Assembly: GCA_900239685.1 (NCBI GenBank)
Contig: OENT01000566.1
Coordinates: 28,360 to 92,359, forward strand
Source: Rotaria macrura
Taxonomy: Eukaryota > Rotifera > Eurotatoria > Philodinida > Philodinidae
Direction: 5' to 3'
DNA length: 64,000 bases
Of the stretch, positions 27,037 through 40,039 are shown piece after piece. How positions within the stretch are numbered: position 1 is the stretch's first letter; the number at the start of each line of letters is the position of its first letter. The notes under the pieces were generated by a model. That model ran no database searches, was not told the DNA's origin, and saw only the letters and a list, made by a program, of their open reading frames with translations. A program made the position numbers and the translations under genes.

Positions 27037-27489
27037 TAGCTATTACTTTCGTGGATACCTCCTCCGAGAATTGATGCAACTTTCGCCTACAAGTGACACA
27101 TTTATATGAAAAGGAGAAGAATCCGATTTGTAGTTTTCAAGCAAAAATACTCCGTCGTATCATAAAGACTCAATATATTCATTAGCTTTGTTCATAATTT
27201 GGCCTTATCTAATCATGAATATCAGGAACCATTGATTTTGACTTGATTTTCAACACATTTACTATGCAACGAACACTTCAACTTATAGATGGCAACAATG
27301 AGTCTAAAGAAATTCTCAAAACAGGCCTCGTGCGTGCCCTCATATGGTTAGGATAGAGTTAACCTATGACTTCAAAACACAATTACTTCTAAATCTTGAA
27401 TATATTAACTCGATTCATTTATCTTTGATTCCAGAGGATAAAAATTTGAAAAAACTGCTAGCAGGCAGTTTTTAACTCAGAAAACGGTA

Positions 27490-27874
27490 ACCCCCCTAGA
27501 ATAAAAGGCCACCCCCAAGAAAAATTTCAGAAAACCTAATAGAAGGCCATGCGATCTCCAGAAGTTTTTCAGAAATCCAGTAGATTTTCAGATTTTAGCA
27601 CTAAAAAACCTGGTTTTAAAGTATAAAACTTGTTTTTTTTGTACAAAAATCAAGGTTTTGTGAAAAAAATGACCTTTTTCCACGTAAAAAAAACTGGTTT
27701 TCCAATATGTGACTGCTAAAAGTGTCTGTTTTAATAGCAAAAAAATATTTAAAAACCCTTAACTTTCTCGGTAAATCCTAGCAAAAACATAGCCCACAAT
27801 AGTAGGCCACTGTCTGATGAGCGATGTAAATTTTCATAATAGAAGGCCATGGCCTCTTATTCTGGGGAGGGGTT
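27490..27874. mobile_element. Short TIR element flanked by TA, with AATAGAAGGCC repeats
   Basis: The left end ACCCCCCTAGAATAAAAGGC (27490) is matched by the inverted right end, read on the minus strand as AACCCCTCCCCAGAATAAGA. TA dinucleotides flank both sides (27488-27489 and 27875-27876), as in Tc1/mariner-type insertions. Within the element, the word AATAGAAGGCCAT occurs near both ends. Non-coding. It resembles in style the larger element at 40.0-41.4 kb. Confidence 0.65.
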
Positions 27875-30800
27875 TAATCATCATCTTTTGAAAACACATT
27901 TTCTATTGGCTTCTTAAGAAAGTGTTGATTCTGCCCATATAATCATATAATAACAGGTCATTTATCTATTGTCTATAAGCCGTGATCAATTACTAATCAC
28001 AGATAGAAAAACAAAACTTTAGTTCTTTGTCAAGGTTGATAGTGATGTTCTAATTTTAATGAGATTGATCAATCATTATCAAGCATATATACTGTCGTAA
28101 AAATAACAATGAGTATGGTTGTAGGTGTGATTTTCATCGAGATGTATAGTCACATACGTAGTATGCGTATTCGTATCTCTTCTTGAATCATAATACAGGT
28201 AAACAAAGAGAAAACGCATTCTCTATTATTAGCTACTGCTGTGAGATTATGTTTATCCTCTAACTGTAATAAAAGTTTATTAGCGATACTTGTCTAAAAT
28301 GCAGAACTTATACAACAACTGTCTCTCATAGTGCTTCTTACAGTAGAAAACTATGTTTTTTTCTTTTTCATGTCAACTAGAAGCTAAGTGGTCAACCATT
28401 GTTGAAATCAGATGTATTCCTAATGTCTTACAGCATGTAAATCACTGATCGGAGCTTTCTATGCAACAGCTTCCTTCACATGTTCTTTTTTAACTCTTTC
28501 TAACGATCAAAAAACTCAGCTTTGATACGATGACATACATGACACAGCTCGCAACGTGCGAACAAACCATGAAACATCAAATCGTTGTTAATCATTCTTA
28601 TGTATTCTGTGTGTGCACACCAAACAAATAAGAGATGAATGGAACTATAATGATTCGTTCTGATCATATATCGATTGGTTTGTTTTCAAAAGCATTCATC
28701 CGTTTAGTATTGCTAGTTTGATAACCTAGAAAAATAGAGGAAGACAGTATGACTAGTTTCGATGGAAGTGCAGATATTCTGTTAAGACACATGAACGATT
28801 ATGAAAATAATCAATTGTAGTGTAGTAGTCAGTCATACTATGTAATTCTCTATGATCGAACAACATGAAAAATAATAAGTGTATGTATGTGTTGCACGTA
28901 TGTTGGGTTATCATAAACAGAAAGATTCTTCATGGTGAAACGATTTTGTCTGTTAGTATATCCACCTAGAAAAGAATCAGTATATTGACTAATACACAAC
29001 AACGAAATTTCAACTAAGCATTATTATTAAAATCGCCATAACACCCTTTATGCTACAGTCTACTAAAACAACTGATAAGCGGAACTTCGTGAATAAAACA
29101 AATTAGTATATCAATACCAGCAGTGCTATCAAAGGTGTGAATGAACGTAAGTATGAGAGTTACAGTAACTTGATCAATAACAATATTCATGTTGACAACA
29201 TTCATTGAATTCAAGTAAGTCCTATGAAATCTCATCATGAATGCATGCAAAATCAATAATCTCAATGTAAATCTGACGCCAATCAAGAAAAACAGCGTGA
29301 CACAGTCTATCCCTTTCATAACATGATATGTTATGATTTTTATCATTTATCCTTCACATTTTGTTATCCTTTATCGAATGCAAGTTGGAAAAAATATGAC
29401 TGACAATGTACTGTTTCGAATAATCGGTGTTTTCTATATGAATTACATTACCATTGTCATCTGAACTGTAATTCTTGTGTACAACCAGGTCAGTGTAGAG
29501 TACTCTATCCATTGTAGATAGTGCTCGAATTCATCGATAAAATATTTTTCTTGCATTTCATCGAACAAAACCGTCAATAGTTACGCTCTGTTTCTTGAAT
29601 TCTTAGAATTTTCAGATTGTGTTATGAATTTTAGAGTAAAATTCTTCATCAACAGATAATGTTCTAGGATTAACCAGAATGAAATTACTTTTTTCCCGTG
29701 ATTTTTGTTATGTTTGATCGAATTGAATCGTGAATATAATCATACTGAGTAGTAATCATTCATTTGTTACTAAATCAAGATTGTACGCGATCGTAAATAC
29801 GAATAATGAAGATAATAATGAGACCTACTCCAATTGTATGTTTGTTATAATTTTTGATAGAAATTGCTTACATGTTGTTATTAACAACAAATTTATTGCA
29901 TTACGTGTCATATTCAACGATCTTGCATTTATATCAATCTGTTATCTAACCGCACTTTTTCTCTTGTTGTTTCTATTTCGTTATTTTGTTTGTTTAACTT
30001 ACACAGTATTCAAAGTTCTGACATTCTCAAGAAACTCAACAATTCATTTTAATATGACACTGAACATGTCTAAAATAAGAGTTTAAGAATTCAAAAACAT
30101 TTGAATACTTCCTTGGAATCAGATAGAATTGTAGCCTCATATCGATTATCTTTGGGTAATTGTGCGCCTTCCTAAACTTAACTTCTTTAATTGATATGAT
30201 TTGGTTATTGTCAGTGTTTAGCTACATCGTTCACATGAATCATGTGAGTGATTGAAACTATATCTATTGTTATACTTGAGCCAGTCGCGTTGCAAAGAAA
30301 CAACGAGGTAAATTATGAATGGTGACAATCAGTTATGAAATATGTTTGTTTATATTAACTTTTAGTATGCATAAATACCCGTAAGAACTCATGGTAGTAT
30401 TTAGGACTTCAAATTGTAGTCATAAACAATTGTAGAGTAGTTTAAATTAAAATATGCATCATTTATTAGATTGGATTCAAATCAAATGAAAAGTGATTTG
30501 GGTCAAAATACACTCATGGGATGAAAATTATCGTGTCACAACATAAACTAATTCCAACTCTAAGAGAGTTGTATATATAAATTTTATGACCCAACAATGT
30601 TTCTCAATGCATTGAAATCGATCAATTTTGTAACACTTACTAAATCAAGATACATCATTTCTCACAGACCAAATTGTGATCTAATTTCAATTGAACACAT
30701 ACAACTTGCTTAAGAAAAAACCTATAAATTCCGCTATATGTATAACACTGTCTAAGCCTAGACGTAGCCGTGCTTTGTCGAATCATTCAAGCATTATCTC

Positions 30801-32087
30801 ACAGTCATATATCCATTTAACTGAGCTACATAAAACGGTTAATGTGACAATCTCTTCAATTCAATAAGAATCAGTTTAGTAACTCTACACTAATCGTATG
30901 GAATATTCGTTTAACACACGTAGACACGAATTAATTAATCATATAATTCTTTTAAAGTGTTAATTTCTAATAAACATCTGGCATTCACGATGCATCCTGT
31001 GTTCATAGAAAAAATGTGGCAAAACATAAACCAAATCCTAAGTGTTGTATTGAAATGAAACTACACGTAGAATAATCTAGACTATAAAATTGTTTTGCAG
31101 AACAAAGTTGTTTTTTTTTAATCTTTTAAATAGCATTAATTATTCCAAGATTTGTATAACAAGATATGAATCCATACAAGTAAGACGAAGACAATACTAA
31201 CATGCCGTTTGTAGTTCTTTAGGAGCAACTATGCGGACACTAACAATTCCTGTAAAATACTCTTATTGGATCTATATGCTTCATTGGCTTAGCTCCAACA
31301 TATGTAAAACAAGCTCTCGTCTAATGAGAACGCAAGAACTGTTGAAGATAAACATCATATTGATGAGTGTAGTTTTAATCATCTTCAACATCATCCGTAA
31401 GTATCTATGAACAATCCACATTTCAAAGTATCTGTTATGTAGTAACATCTATTTATATTGAAGTGTGCAAACGAAAGTTGGCTAGGAGATGAATAGAAGT
31501 GTCATTCATATCCGGAAACACACAGCTAGATACATTTTTTTATATACGAGACAACAAAAAAGCCGATATTTGCCCCAGATAAAAGAAGAATTTTTTCTTT
31601 TCCATACTGAATATTGCAGTACACCAGTGTTTTTTAACATAAGCGACATTGTATAAATAAATATTTGTTTAACCGTTAAGTCCAATCATTTACTTATAAT
31701 AAGAGAAGCTTGATTGAGACAGCTGTTTCATTGTATATGTCTAATACTTGACGGTATCTTCTGCTTCCATCAACAGTACTTAATTTGACAATTTGATTAA
31801 GCTTGACACAATTTAGTCTGTTAGTAAAATCTCGTTCATTCCCTAGTAGAATAAGCGCTACTATTCTCTTCGTAATTCTATTTCTAACAGTAGATATTTT
31901 TTGTTTATTCTTGAACTTTAATTTTGTTAAAATATGCTTTAGCTCAATATCTTAACAAGAATTTTTTTTATAGATGATTTAGTTACAGTTAAAAATAAAT
32001 CTGTTTCTTAAATAACATTTGAAATGCAAACATAATGCTATAAAATACACAAACACATATATAAATATATAATTGTATAGTCACGTA

Positions 32088-33154
32088 TTAAACACCAATA
32101 CATCCAGATACAAGTTTTCTCCAAGTTTTTGTTGAGTGCGTACGGTGAGGTGTTCGTTGTTTCTTATTTGTTTGATTTTTTTGTTCAATTAATGGCACAA
32201 TAGATGTTGGTGGAAGAGGAAGTGTTGCATCAGCATCACGAAATTCGAGAGCTGTTAAAACAGCTGTATCAAAAACAGTTTTTAGATTCTTTTCTGTTAG
32301 TGCTGAACATTCAATATAATTACATGCATGTATTTGTTGTGCACGTACACGAGCTTCTTTTTCCGTCACCGGTTTTAACTGTTGTTGATCAAGAATTAGT
32401 AACGTTTTTAAGTCTGATCGTAAATCCATTTGTGTACCAACAAGTATAATAGGAATTTTTGAATTGGAACGACGAGCACGTGACAGCCAATATGTGATTG
32501 CGTTTTGAAATGATTGTGGATTAACAACGCTAAAGCATAGCAATATAACATCACTATACGGGATACATAGACTATGTAAGGATGAGAATTGTTCCTAGAA
32601 GAAAGCAAAACAAAGAAAGCAAGATGGAAGCATCTATTGATTAATAATTAGATCAATAATCCAACAGAGAAAACTTGAGATAGTCATATTTCCGACAATG
32701 AAATTCATCATTAAATTAAGGAACGTTTTCATAAGTAGGTTGCTTTCTTTTATCGTTGTTTTTTTTTTTGATCAGAAATAATCAGATATGTCAATACGAC
32801 CTTCGATTACAATTATCGACAATTATGCAAGATTCTTACTGTGGTTTATTTATTTACCTTTCCTCCTGTATCGCAAATATCAAAATGAACGAGTCGAGTG
32901 CCAACAGAAACATCGACTGAATAGTTATCAAATGCTGTTGGTACATATTTTGTTGGAAAATCATTTGTTGTATAACTAACGACTAATGACGATTTTCCAA
33001 CACCACTATCACCAATAATAACACTTGTGATATGACCACCTGTATGATGTCCATTAATTGATGGTGATGATGATGTAGGCACAATCGGAATCGATAAAGT
33101 CGACGAGGACATTGTTGCTGATGATGACATTATGTCAAAACAATGTGGAGTCAT
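32088..33154 (-). CDS. RhoU/RhoV-like atypical Rho GTPase (267 aa)
   Basis: This is a membrane-associated GTP-binding switch of the Rho family. Two exons (33154-32858 and 32594-32088) join in frame to 267 aa. A Ser/Pro-rich N-terminal extension (1-40) precedes the G1 loop GDSGVGKSS (48-56), switch [11 protein letters not shown]3 DTGGKEQF (95-102), G4 GTQMDL (152-157) and G5 ECSAL. The extension, the GTQxDL motif and the block [17 protein letters not shown] point to RhoU/RhoV (Wrch/Chp) rather than Rac, Cdc42 or RhoA. The C-terminus is basic and ends SGCIGV, so lipidation on that Cys is plausible. G3 departs from DTAGQ: Gly at the Ala59 position and Lys99 at the Gln61 position. An acceptor directly before the start codon suggests a 5' UTR intron. 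Confidence 0.9.
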
Positions 33155-33159
33155 CTTCT

Positions 33160-35871
33160 AAATGAAATGAGAAAAAGAAACAAGAAAACTCAATAGGTCA
33201 ATGTCAATATGAATCAAAAACAAGCAGGTAATAACAGAAAAAACAAAAATGAATATCACTAAAAACATATTGCCATACCATTTCTCAAGATCTATGGAAT
33301 ATTCTAACGTTCGATGATACAATGATATATATCATGTTACGTCTTAGGATGCATGTGTCAAAAAAGAAAACAAGAAGTCAAATGAGAGACATCTAAAAAA
33401 TTTTTTTTTCGTATATAGACACGAATAACTGTTATTGTCTATCAGATAAAAGAACGTAGGTCAAGGAACATGAGTGTCTATGGAATTCAATAATTATATT
33501 TTCTCAAACTAATAAATTGTATTAGCTAAAATACCTTTCGAAAATTTTTCTTTGCTGATGCTACTGACGTATTACAAGTCATTGAATGTTGATTATTGTT
33601 TACTAATATTGCCAACAATAAATGATCTTTAGACGATAAATAAATAGAAGAAAAAGAACTTGCTTGTCATACATGTTCTTTCTCTGTATTTGTCGAGCAT
33701 CTCGATTAGAGATATTTCTTATCGTATATCATCATCTGGTTTCTTTTACTCGATTCTTGCTTATCCTGACAACAACAAACGAGGAAACAAGCCGAACGGC
33801 GATCTATCCTTCTTGTTCTTCGTGTGTCTTTTATCTATTTTTATATATATATATATAAACAGAATCATTCATTCATGATCTTTTTCTTCTCTCGTTCTTG
33901 ATTTGTTCTCAATAAAATAATAACTAGTACTGACAGAGAGCGAAGAATAGGAAGACACTTAGCAATGCGCAGACTGTTTTGATTAGCATATAAAGAGCAG
34001 CCGGATTCGATCAAAATGTTCTTGTTATTTAGTTAGACTAGGAAAATGATCGGTTATGTATGATGATAAAGACAAATTCGTGTCAATTCTTATTGTAGGA
34101 TACTTCAAAAAATGTCATATTAAAGTTGAATTCGCTTACTTTTCGCATTGAGCGTGATATTACGTATTGACGGAAGAGAATATATGCATGTATTGATGTA
34201 TAAGTTATGATGGGAAATCAGTTTTTCAAAAGGTGTAGTAGAGTCGAAGAAAAAAAAAGGCGAGAAGTATAAACTAATCACTCGTTTCTTTTTTTTTATT
34301 TCTTTTCTATTGGGGTGATCGTTGTCGTTACGTTTGCGTCTTCTCAAGGATCAAATGTGAACAACGAAAAGTTATTTTCATTATGTCAATCACCTCTTTC
34401 TTCCACTACTGGTGAGAGGTACATCGCACATCTGCAGAACGAATAAGATATTTGAAATGATTTACCTGCCGTATGTACATATACAATCCATCTTTCCTTG
34501 GCAATATATATTGATCGATTCGATCAATAATAATAATACAGTAGAGAAAACACTAGAGCCTGTGATAAACATAAACATACATTCATAAAAAAATTGTTAG
34601 TAAAGAGCACAGTTTTTTTAATAGATAAGCATCATAACGATGATAGTCACACTTCATCAAGTCAAGGCAAAAAAGAAAACGAAGACGAAAAAAAAAAGAA
34701 AACGAGGGACAAAAGTAGCATGACTTATTACCAAAGGCTAATGACGAATGAATGTAATATGCATTGATGCTCTTCACAATCATTAGTTTGTCTCATTCTT
34801 TTTTTTTATTTAATAAACTACTTAAATAATGAACGAAGATGAAAAACTGAGATAGATATTGAATATTAATCAATCAGATAAATATTTAAGATGCACAAAG
34901 CAAAAGAAAAACAATTCACTATCGTGTTTGATCTGAATGTAGTTTTCTTTGTGTTTCGATTCTATGAAACGAAAGCATTCTTTTCAAATCGTTTATTTCA
35001 ATTGATGTGCATCATTTTTTTCTCTACCGACAGCTATCTACAATAGAATATTTAAATTCTCTGTTCTAAAATTAACAAACGGAATTCTGCACGTGATAGT
35101 ATGCAAGTGATTTAAAACAAAAACGTACAACCGAAGAAAATATGGCTGGATATGTGCACCATTGGATATAGTGTGTAGAAAGAGTGCTGGCAAGTCTATA
35201 TAGATTTATTCGTCTTGACTTGTTCGATCAAGCAAGCATAAGAATCAGAAACAAGTGACAAATTCATGTTGTCATACTGATTGATGACTGTGACGTATGG
35301 ATCAAACGTATTCAACTTATATCAACAAGATCAGATTCATCCATTGTTATGATATAAATATTTTAGTCAAAACTTCGAACAAAGTATAATGATAGAGAAT
35401 GGTTGTTCAACAAGTTCCTCTTTAAAATACTTTTATGTGAGTTCATCAAAAGACATGGAATTGTCTAGCTTGTCTATAACGATATATTTAATCACTAAGT
35501 GAATCAACATAGTCTCATACAATTTATTTACATATTTCTAAGATGTGTTTCATTTTTCAAAAACAAAACAAACAGATTATTCATGATTCTAATACTAAAT
35601 GAAGAAGAAATAAACTTGTCTTTATTTATATACACAACGGAAGTAAGTTTTTTCTTTCTGAGTTCTGCTTCTAACGAGTGCCATTTGCTATATTAACTCA
35701 CAGAATGTGAATACAAATAGACAAAGTAGGCAGTAACTCATGAATATATGAAGTAATTTAGAAATTATTGAAACAAAAAGTTTATTCCAAAAAGGAAATT
35801 GAACTTATTCAAGAATCTCGAAAGTTTTTAGTCTATCACCAATTGAGAAGAAAGTAACAACATTTACGACA
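33160..35871. other. Shared upstream region of the Rho-like and TRAF genes
   Basis: The two genes are divergently transcribed from this 2.7 kb. It should contain both promoters and the untranslated first exon(s) of the Rho-like gene. I see no coding sequence. A (TA)n microsatellite lies at 33842-33857, and poly-pyrimidine/poly-purine tracts are frequent around 34.2-34.8 kb. Confidence 0.5.
33842..33857. repeat. TA dinucleotide microsatellite
   Basis: Uninterrupted alternating TA run of 16 nt in the upstream region of the Rho-like gene. No other signal. Confidence 0.85.
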
Positions 35872-37912
35872 ATGACAGAATCACCACTCAATATTCCCGT
35901 TTACGATGGATCCTTGTTATCTGTGCGTAGTGCAACATCATCAATGGATCGTTTTCGTCAAATGACAGGTCTAGAAAGACGGTAAATGATGCTTTGTTTT
36001 TCTCAAGAGCTCACTAAAACTATTTCATCAATCTTATTATAATTAAAATGATTTGAATGATAAACGTTCTTTTATTCCTTCTGTGTTACATTAGCTATCA
36101 CGTTTAGTCTATTTCGCAGCCGGTGATATGATTTGAGTAGTTCTTTTGAAAAAAAATTTTTTTATTTGTGTTGAATCATTTGACGGCTTTCATATCTCGT
36201 TGAGCGGTGAGAAAACTAAAACTCATGACTAACAATAGCTCCATAATAGGATCTTTCAACAGGTTACATTTCGATTGAAATTTTATACAACTAATAATAT
36301 AAATAAATTGATTGATCAAATTTCTTTGCTTTAGTAAAATTGAATTGCAACCAAAATGGAAAAATGGTACACTCGACTCGAAGTATCAATGTATATCATG
36401 CAATCATTATCTACGGTATCCTTTTCAATTTGAAGATTGTGGACATCATGTTTGTTCAAGTTGTCTACCGGATATTATACGGTATGTAGAAAAAAAAACA
36501 TTTTTATTGACTCTAATATTTATTTTATTTAGAGTTGCATCCCGTTGTCCAACTTGTCAGAAGCCAATAACAAAAGATAAAGTTGTGAATGATACAAATT
36601 TAGAAACAGAAATACAAAATTTAGAAATTTATTGTACAAATAAAGACAAAGGTTGTGATTGGCTTGGAATACTACGATATTTTACAGTTCATATTGAAAC
36701 GTGTGAATTTATAGTAGTTGATTGTTCAAATGGATGTCGTGGCAGATTCGAAAGACGTTTTCAAACTAAACATCAAGATGAAGATTGTCCGAAACGAACA
36801 ATTAGTTGTGATTTTTGTAAGAGGAAAAGAAAAAATCAAACAATTTTTTCTCTAGGAAATCGATTATTGATATTTTTTTTTCTCTAATTAATCAAGGTAG
36901 AACAAATATTCTATACCAAGATGAAATTTCTCATTTAAATTCTTGTCTTGAATTTAAAATTTCATGTCCAAATCAATGTACACAAACACAATACACTCGT
37001 AAACAAGTAAAAACAACACGAACATATCAGTTTAATTTAGTATTTTTATTTTTTTTTATTTAGATACGAAATCATCTGGATAATGAATGTCCAAAACAAG
37101 AATTACCATGTCCATTTCATGATTGTGGATGTGAATATAGTGCTTATCGAATAAATATGAATCAACATATAAAAGATTCACCTGGTATTCATTTAAATTT
37201 GGCTGCAAAAACTATATCGATTCAACAACAACTATTAAAATCCTATGAAGAACGTTCAAATGCACAGAAAAAATTGATGGATCTATTGGTATGGCGAGTG
37301 AATGGGCTAGAAAATACGTGTGGAACTCAGTTCATTTGGAAAATTGATCATTATCATGTATGAAATACTAATGTCGATAATATATATGTACGATGCATAT
37401 ATTGCATTCATTTAGGAAAGACTTCAAGAGGCTCGCACATATAAAAAGCCAACATTATTTAGTCCAACATTTTTAACTAGTCATCATGGGTATCGTTTAG
37501 CACTTTCAATATGCTTATGGGGAGATGGAAAGAGTGAGTAGATTTTCTCTATAAAATATGACATGGATTTTCATCTAATTTAGTGAAAGGAAAATATGTC
37601 TCATTATTTATATGTATTCATCGTGGTGAGTATGATGCATTATTAGTTTGGCCATTTTCACATCGTGTTATTTTTACATTACTTGATCAAAATGAAGATG
37701 TGAATAGTCGTCGTCATGTTACATCTAGTATTAAACCGAATATATGTAAAGAAAATAAATCATTCCTAGGTCGACCTATTACAGAACGTAATGCAAGTTT
37801 TGGATGTCCGAAATTTGTTAACATTGATACGATGACGAAATTTAATTATGTTAAAGATGATGCAATATATATTAAAGTTGAAATTGATACTGAAGAAATG
37901 ATTTTTATTTAG
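35872..37912 (+). CDS. TRAF-family protein: RING, TRAF zinc fingers, coiled coil, MATH (463 aa)
   Basis: TRAFs are cytoplasmic adaptors, and often E3 ubiquitin ligases, that link receptors to NF-kB/JNK signalling. Seven exons join in phase: 35872-35981, 36335-36481, 36533-36816, 36897-37006, 37064-37357, 37416-37533, 37584-37912. Three introns are only 50-57 nt and a fourth 58 nt. The RING runs from about residue 56 (CISC, CGHHVC, SSC, CPTC). TRAF-type zinc fingers follow (GCDWLGILRYFTVHIETC, CPKRTISCDFC and more) up to about 260. A short coiled coil (QQQLLKSYEERSNAQKKLM) leads into the C-terminal MATH domain from QFIWKIDHY, with hallmark GEYDALLVWPF and a final YVKDDAIYIKVEID. All parts of a canonical TRAF are present and no residue loss is obvious. 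The ubiquitin-ligase role is inferred from the RING. The exact paralogue (TRAF2/3/5/6-like) is unresolved. Confidence 0.93.
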
Positions 37913-37914
37913 AA

Positions 37915-40036
37915 TGAAGAAAAAAACAGATGAAGATAAAAAGTTTATTTCTTTTCTTTTTGCTTACAAATCAAACTATGGATGCTTATTACCATTATCG
38001 TTATTTGATACAATCAAGCTTGTGTTGTATCGTTAAATTTTAATTTTAAATAAAAAAAAAAGACTATCATTTGAATAAAGATTACTTGATTATACCATAG
38101 CCAGTAATTCATGAAAGAATTTTCCTAGTAATGTCAATGAGATCGAAATAAAAAATATGCTGTCGTCATCACAACCAATAACAAGGAGATTTTTTGTTGT
38201 TTTATTTCATTATATCTGACACATATTTATTCGACATACATTAGTAGACTACTGTTGGAACCGATTAAGGAAAGTAATCATAAGTCATAATGTAAGATTA
38301 TTGATATACAGTCAGTTGTCATTAATCAATCATTTATACAGTCTAATATCCTTGTTCAATCATGTTTCACTATAGTACATATTCGATTTGCAGAAATGTT
38401 CTCAATGGAAAACAAGATGGATTTCAAAATGTTCGAACTTCTCATTTCATCAACACGTATATCGCTTATGAAAACTTGAGTATGTAGTGTTTGAGTACAC
38501 CAATACATTTTCAGATTCAACATGTTCTAAATCGTTCATAAATACTCCATCGATCACGAATGTATATCGCCTTTGAAACATCTAACTTTGGTAAAAAGGC
38601 ATTTTCATTTATTTTGATACTAAGAAAAACTCTCGATAGATGAGCGATTGAATGAACATACGATTATCATCTGCATCAGTTTTTATTTATTTTACGAGAC
38701 AATTAAGTATATGATTGAAGCTGAAAAAATAAAACCAGTAATTTAGAATCGTTGATATTTCGTGTGAACCATTATCAAATCATTTGTGAAACAACAAATC
38801 TTACAGCACATTAATCGATGTGTCAACCATAGAAATTTGTTTTTGCAGATAAAAATTGAACGAATCACTCGGCATTCAACATTAATGTATTACTTTCAGT
38901 GAAGTTTTTCAAGCAAAGATTTACGAATTTTCCTTTATAACGTTCTAATGGGATTGTTTAATGAAATTTTACCATGATTCTATCGTCTACAATTATCATG
39001 TTTCAAGTCTTTGATTCTATACCAGTAAGACCATAAAGATAGTCGAAGTATGTTCCGGGATTACTATTAGTCTTTTTTTATCAGTTAAAAAATGTAACAA
39101 AACCAAATTGATTAGACACGTCAGCGTTTATTGCACAATCATTGCATGCCTAGATTTTGAAAGTTTCATTCAATAAATTGAAGTATATTGTGACTGTTAT
39201 AAAATGTTTACAAAAAGCACTTCACTCTTCTAATTTTGCATACAAGTAATTACAGTATGACGTGTGAAATAAACTATGAAGAGAATCGATTAAGTCATGT
39301 AGAAAGAAGCAGACACTTCTAACTTGACAAACTTTAAACAGAATTGAATATGAGACATTTTTCGAATTGCATAGATATTTGCTGACGCTGGGTAAAATTT
39401 ATTTCAATGAATCGTTTGGTTTTATTTAAACAGATGATCACCTGAATCAATTCCATTTTTGATAGATGTCATTAGGTGCTCTATTTTAGGTATAGTTTAT
39501 ATGTGAGCATTTCAATCCATGTTTTCTACGGTACTCTACTTGATCGATCCTGATAGATGAGAAATATTCATAGTACTTTGAATCTTTATCAATTAATCGT
39601 ACATTTGGTGTAAAAATCATTTAGTTATTAGTTAATTACTCAAAGTAGATGGTATTAATTCCAAGAGTTTTATACATGACCATACGAAATATAAGAGAGA
39701 GGGAACCAGATGACTAATCGATAAATATTCGAGCCACAAATAATTATGAAATTGAGTGTACATGTGATTTATAATTTCAACTTAATCTACAACAACAACC
39801 TCATTTCATTTTTCATCGTAACATTTTTACTTATGTTAATGCATGAAAAAATAAACCAACGGAATTGTTTTATTCGGTTGATGGCGTGAAAATCTTCTAT
39901 CAAATCGAATTTTCGCAAGAGATGATCGAGCTCAAACAATAATTTAAAACTATGCCGGTTTGAAACTATATCGATAGATATTTAAAACAATAGTTAAGAA
40001 CTCGTTTCATGTAAGTCTGGTTGCCGAGTAGTTTGA
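37915..40036. other. Intergenic stretch downstream of TRAF gene
   Basis: AT-rich, with no conserved frame, repeat or RNA gene that I can support. The TRAF 3' UTR and polyadenylation site should lie in its first few hundred bases; an AATAAA-like word occurs at about 38046-38051. Confidence 0.5.
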
Positions 40037-40039
40037 GTA

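Larger units (their letters stand above)
18570..32080. other. Gene desert of about 13.5 kb with scattered TIR elements
   Basis: I found no conserved protein, RNA gene or plausible splice chain between the ABCD3 5' end and the Rho-like gene. Frames such as 29730-30086 (+) and 29053-29346 (-) are AT-rich, hydrophobic and isolated, and I do not call them. What the stretch does contain is TIR elements at 20714-21620, 24066-24534, 26429-27036 and 27490-27874, plus a doubtful long-range pair at 24595-26022. Between 27.9 and 32.0 kb I see nothing structured. Diverged relics or non-coding RNAs cannot be excluded by eye. Confidence 0.55.

Noticed and set aside
29053..29346. 97-codon minus-strand frame
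   Set aside because: Hydrophobic and low in motif content, isolated, no splice context; not supported as a gene.
29730..30086. 118-codon plus-strand frame with hydrophobic stretches
   Set aside because: Composition follows the local AT-richness, no family motif, no plausible splice partners; likely a chance frame.
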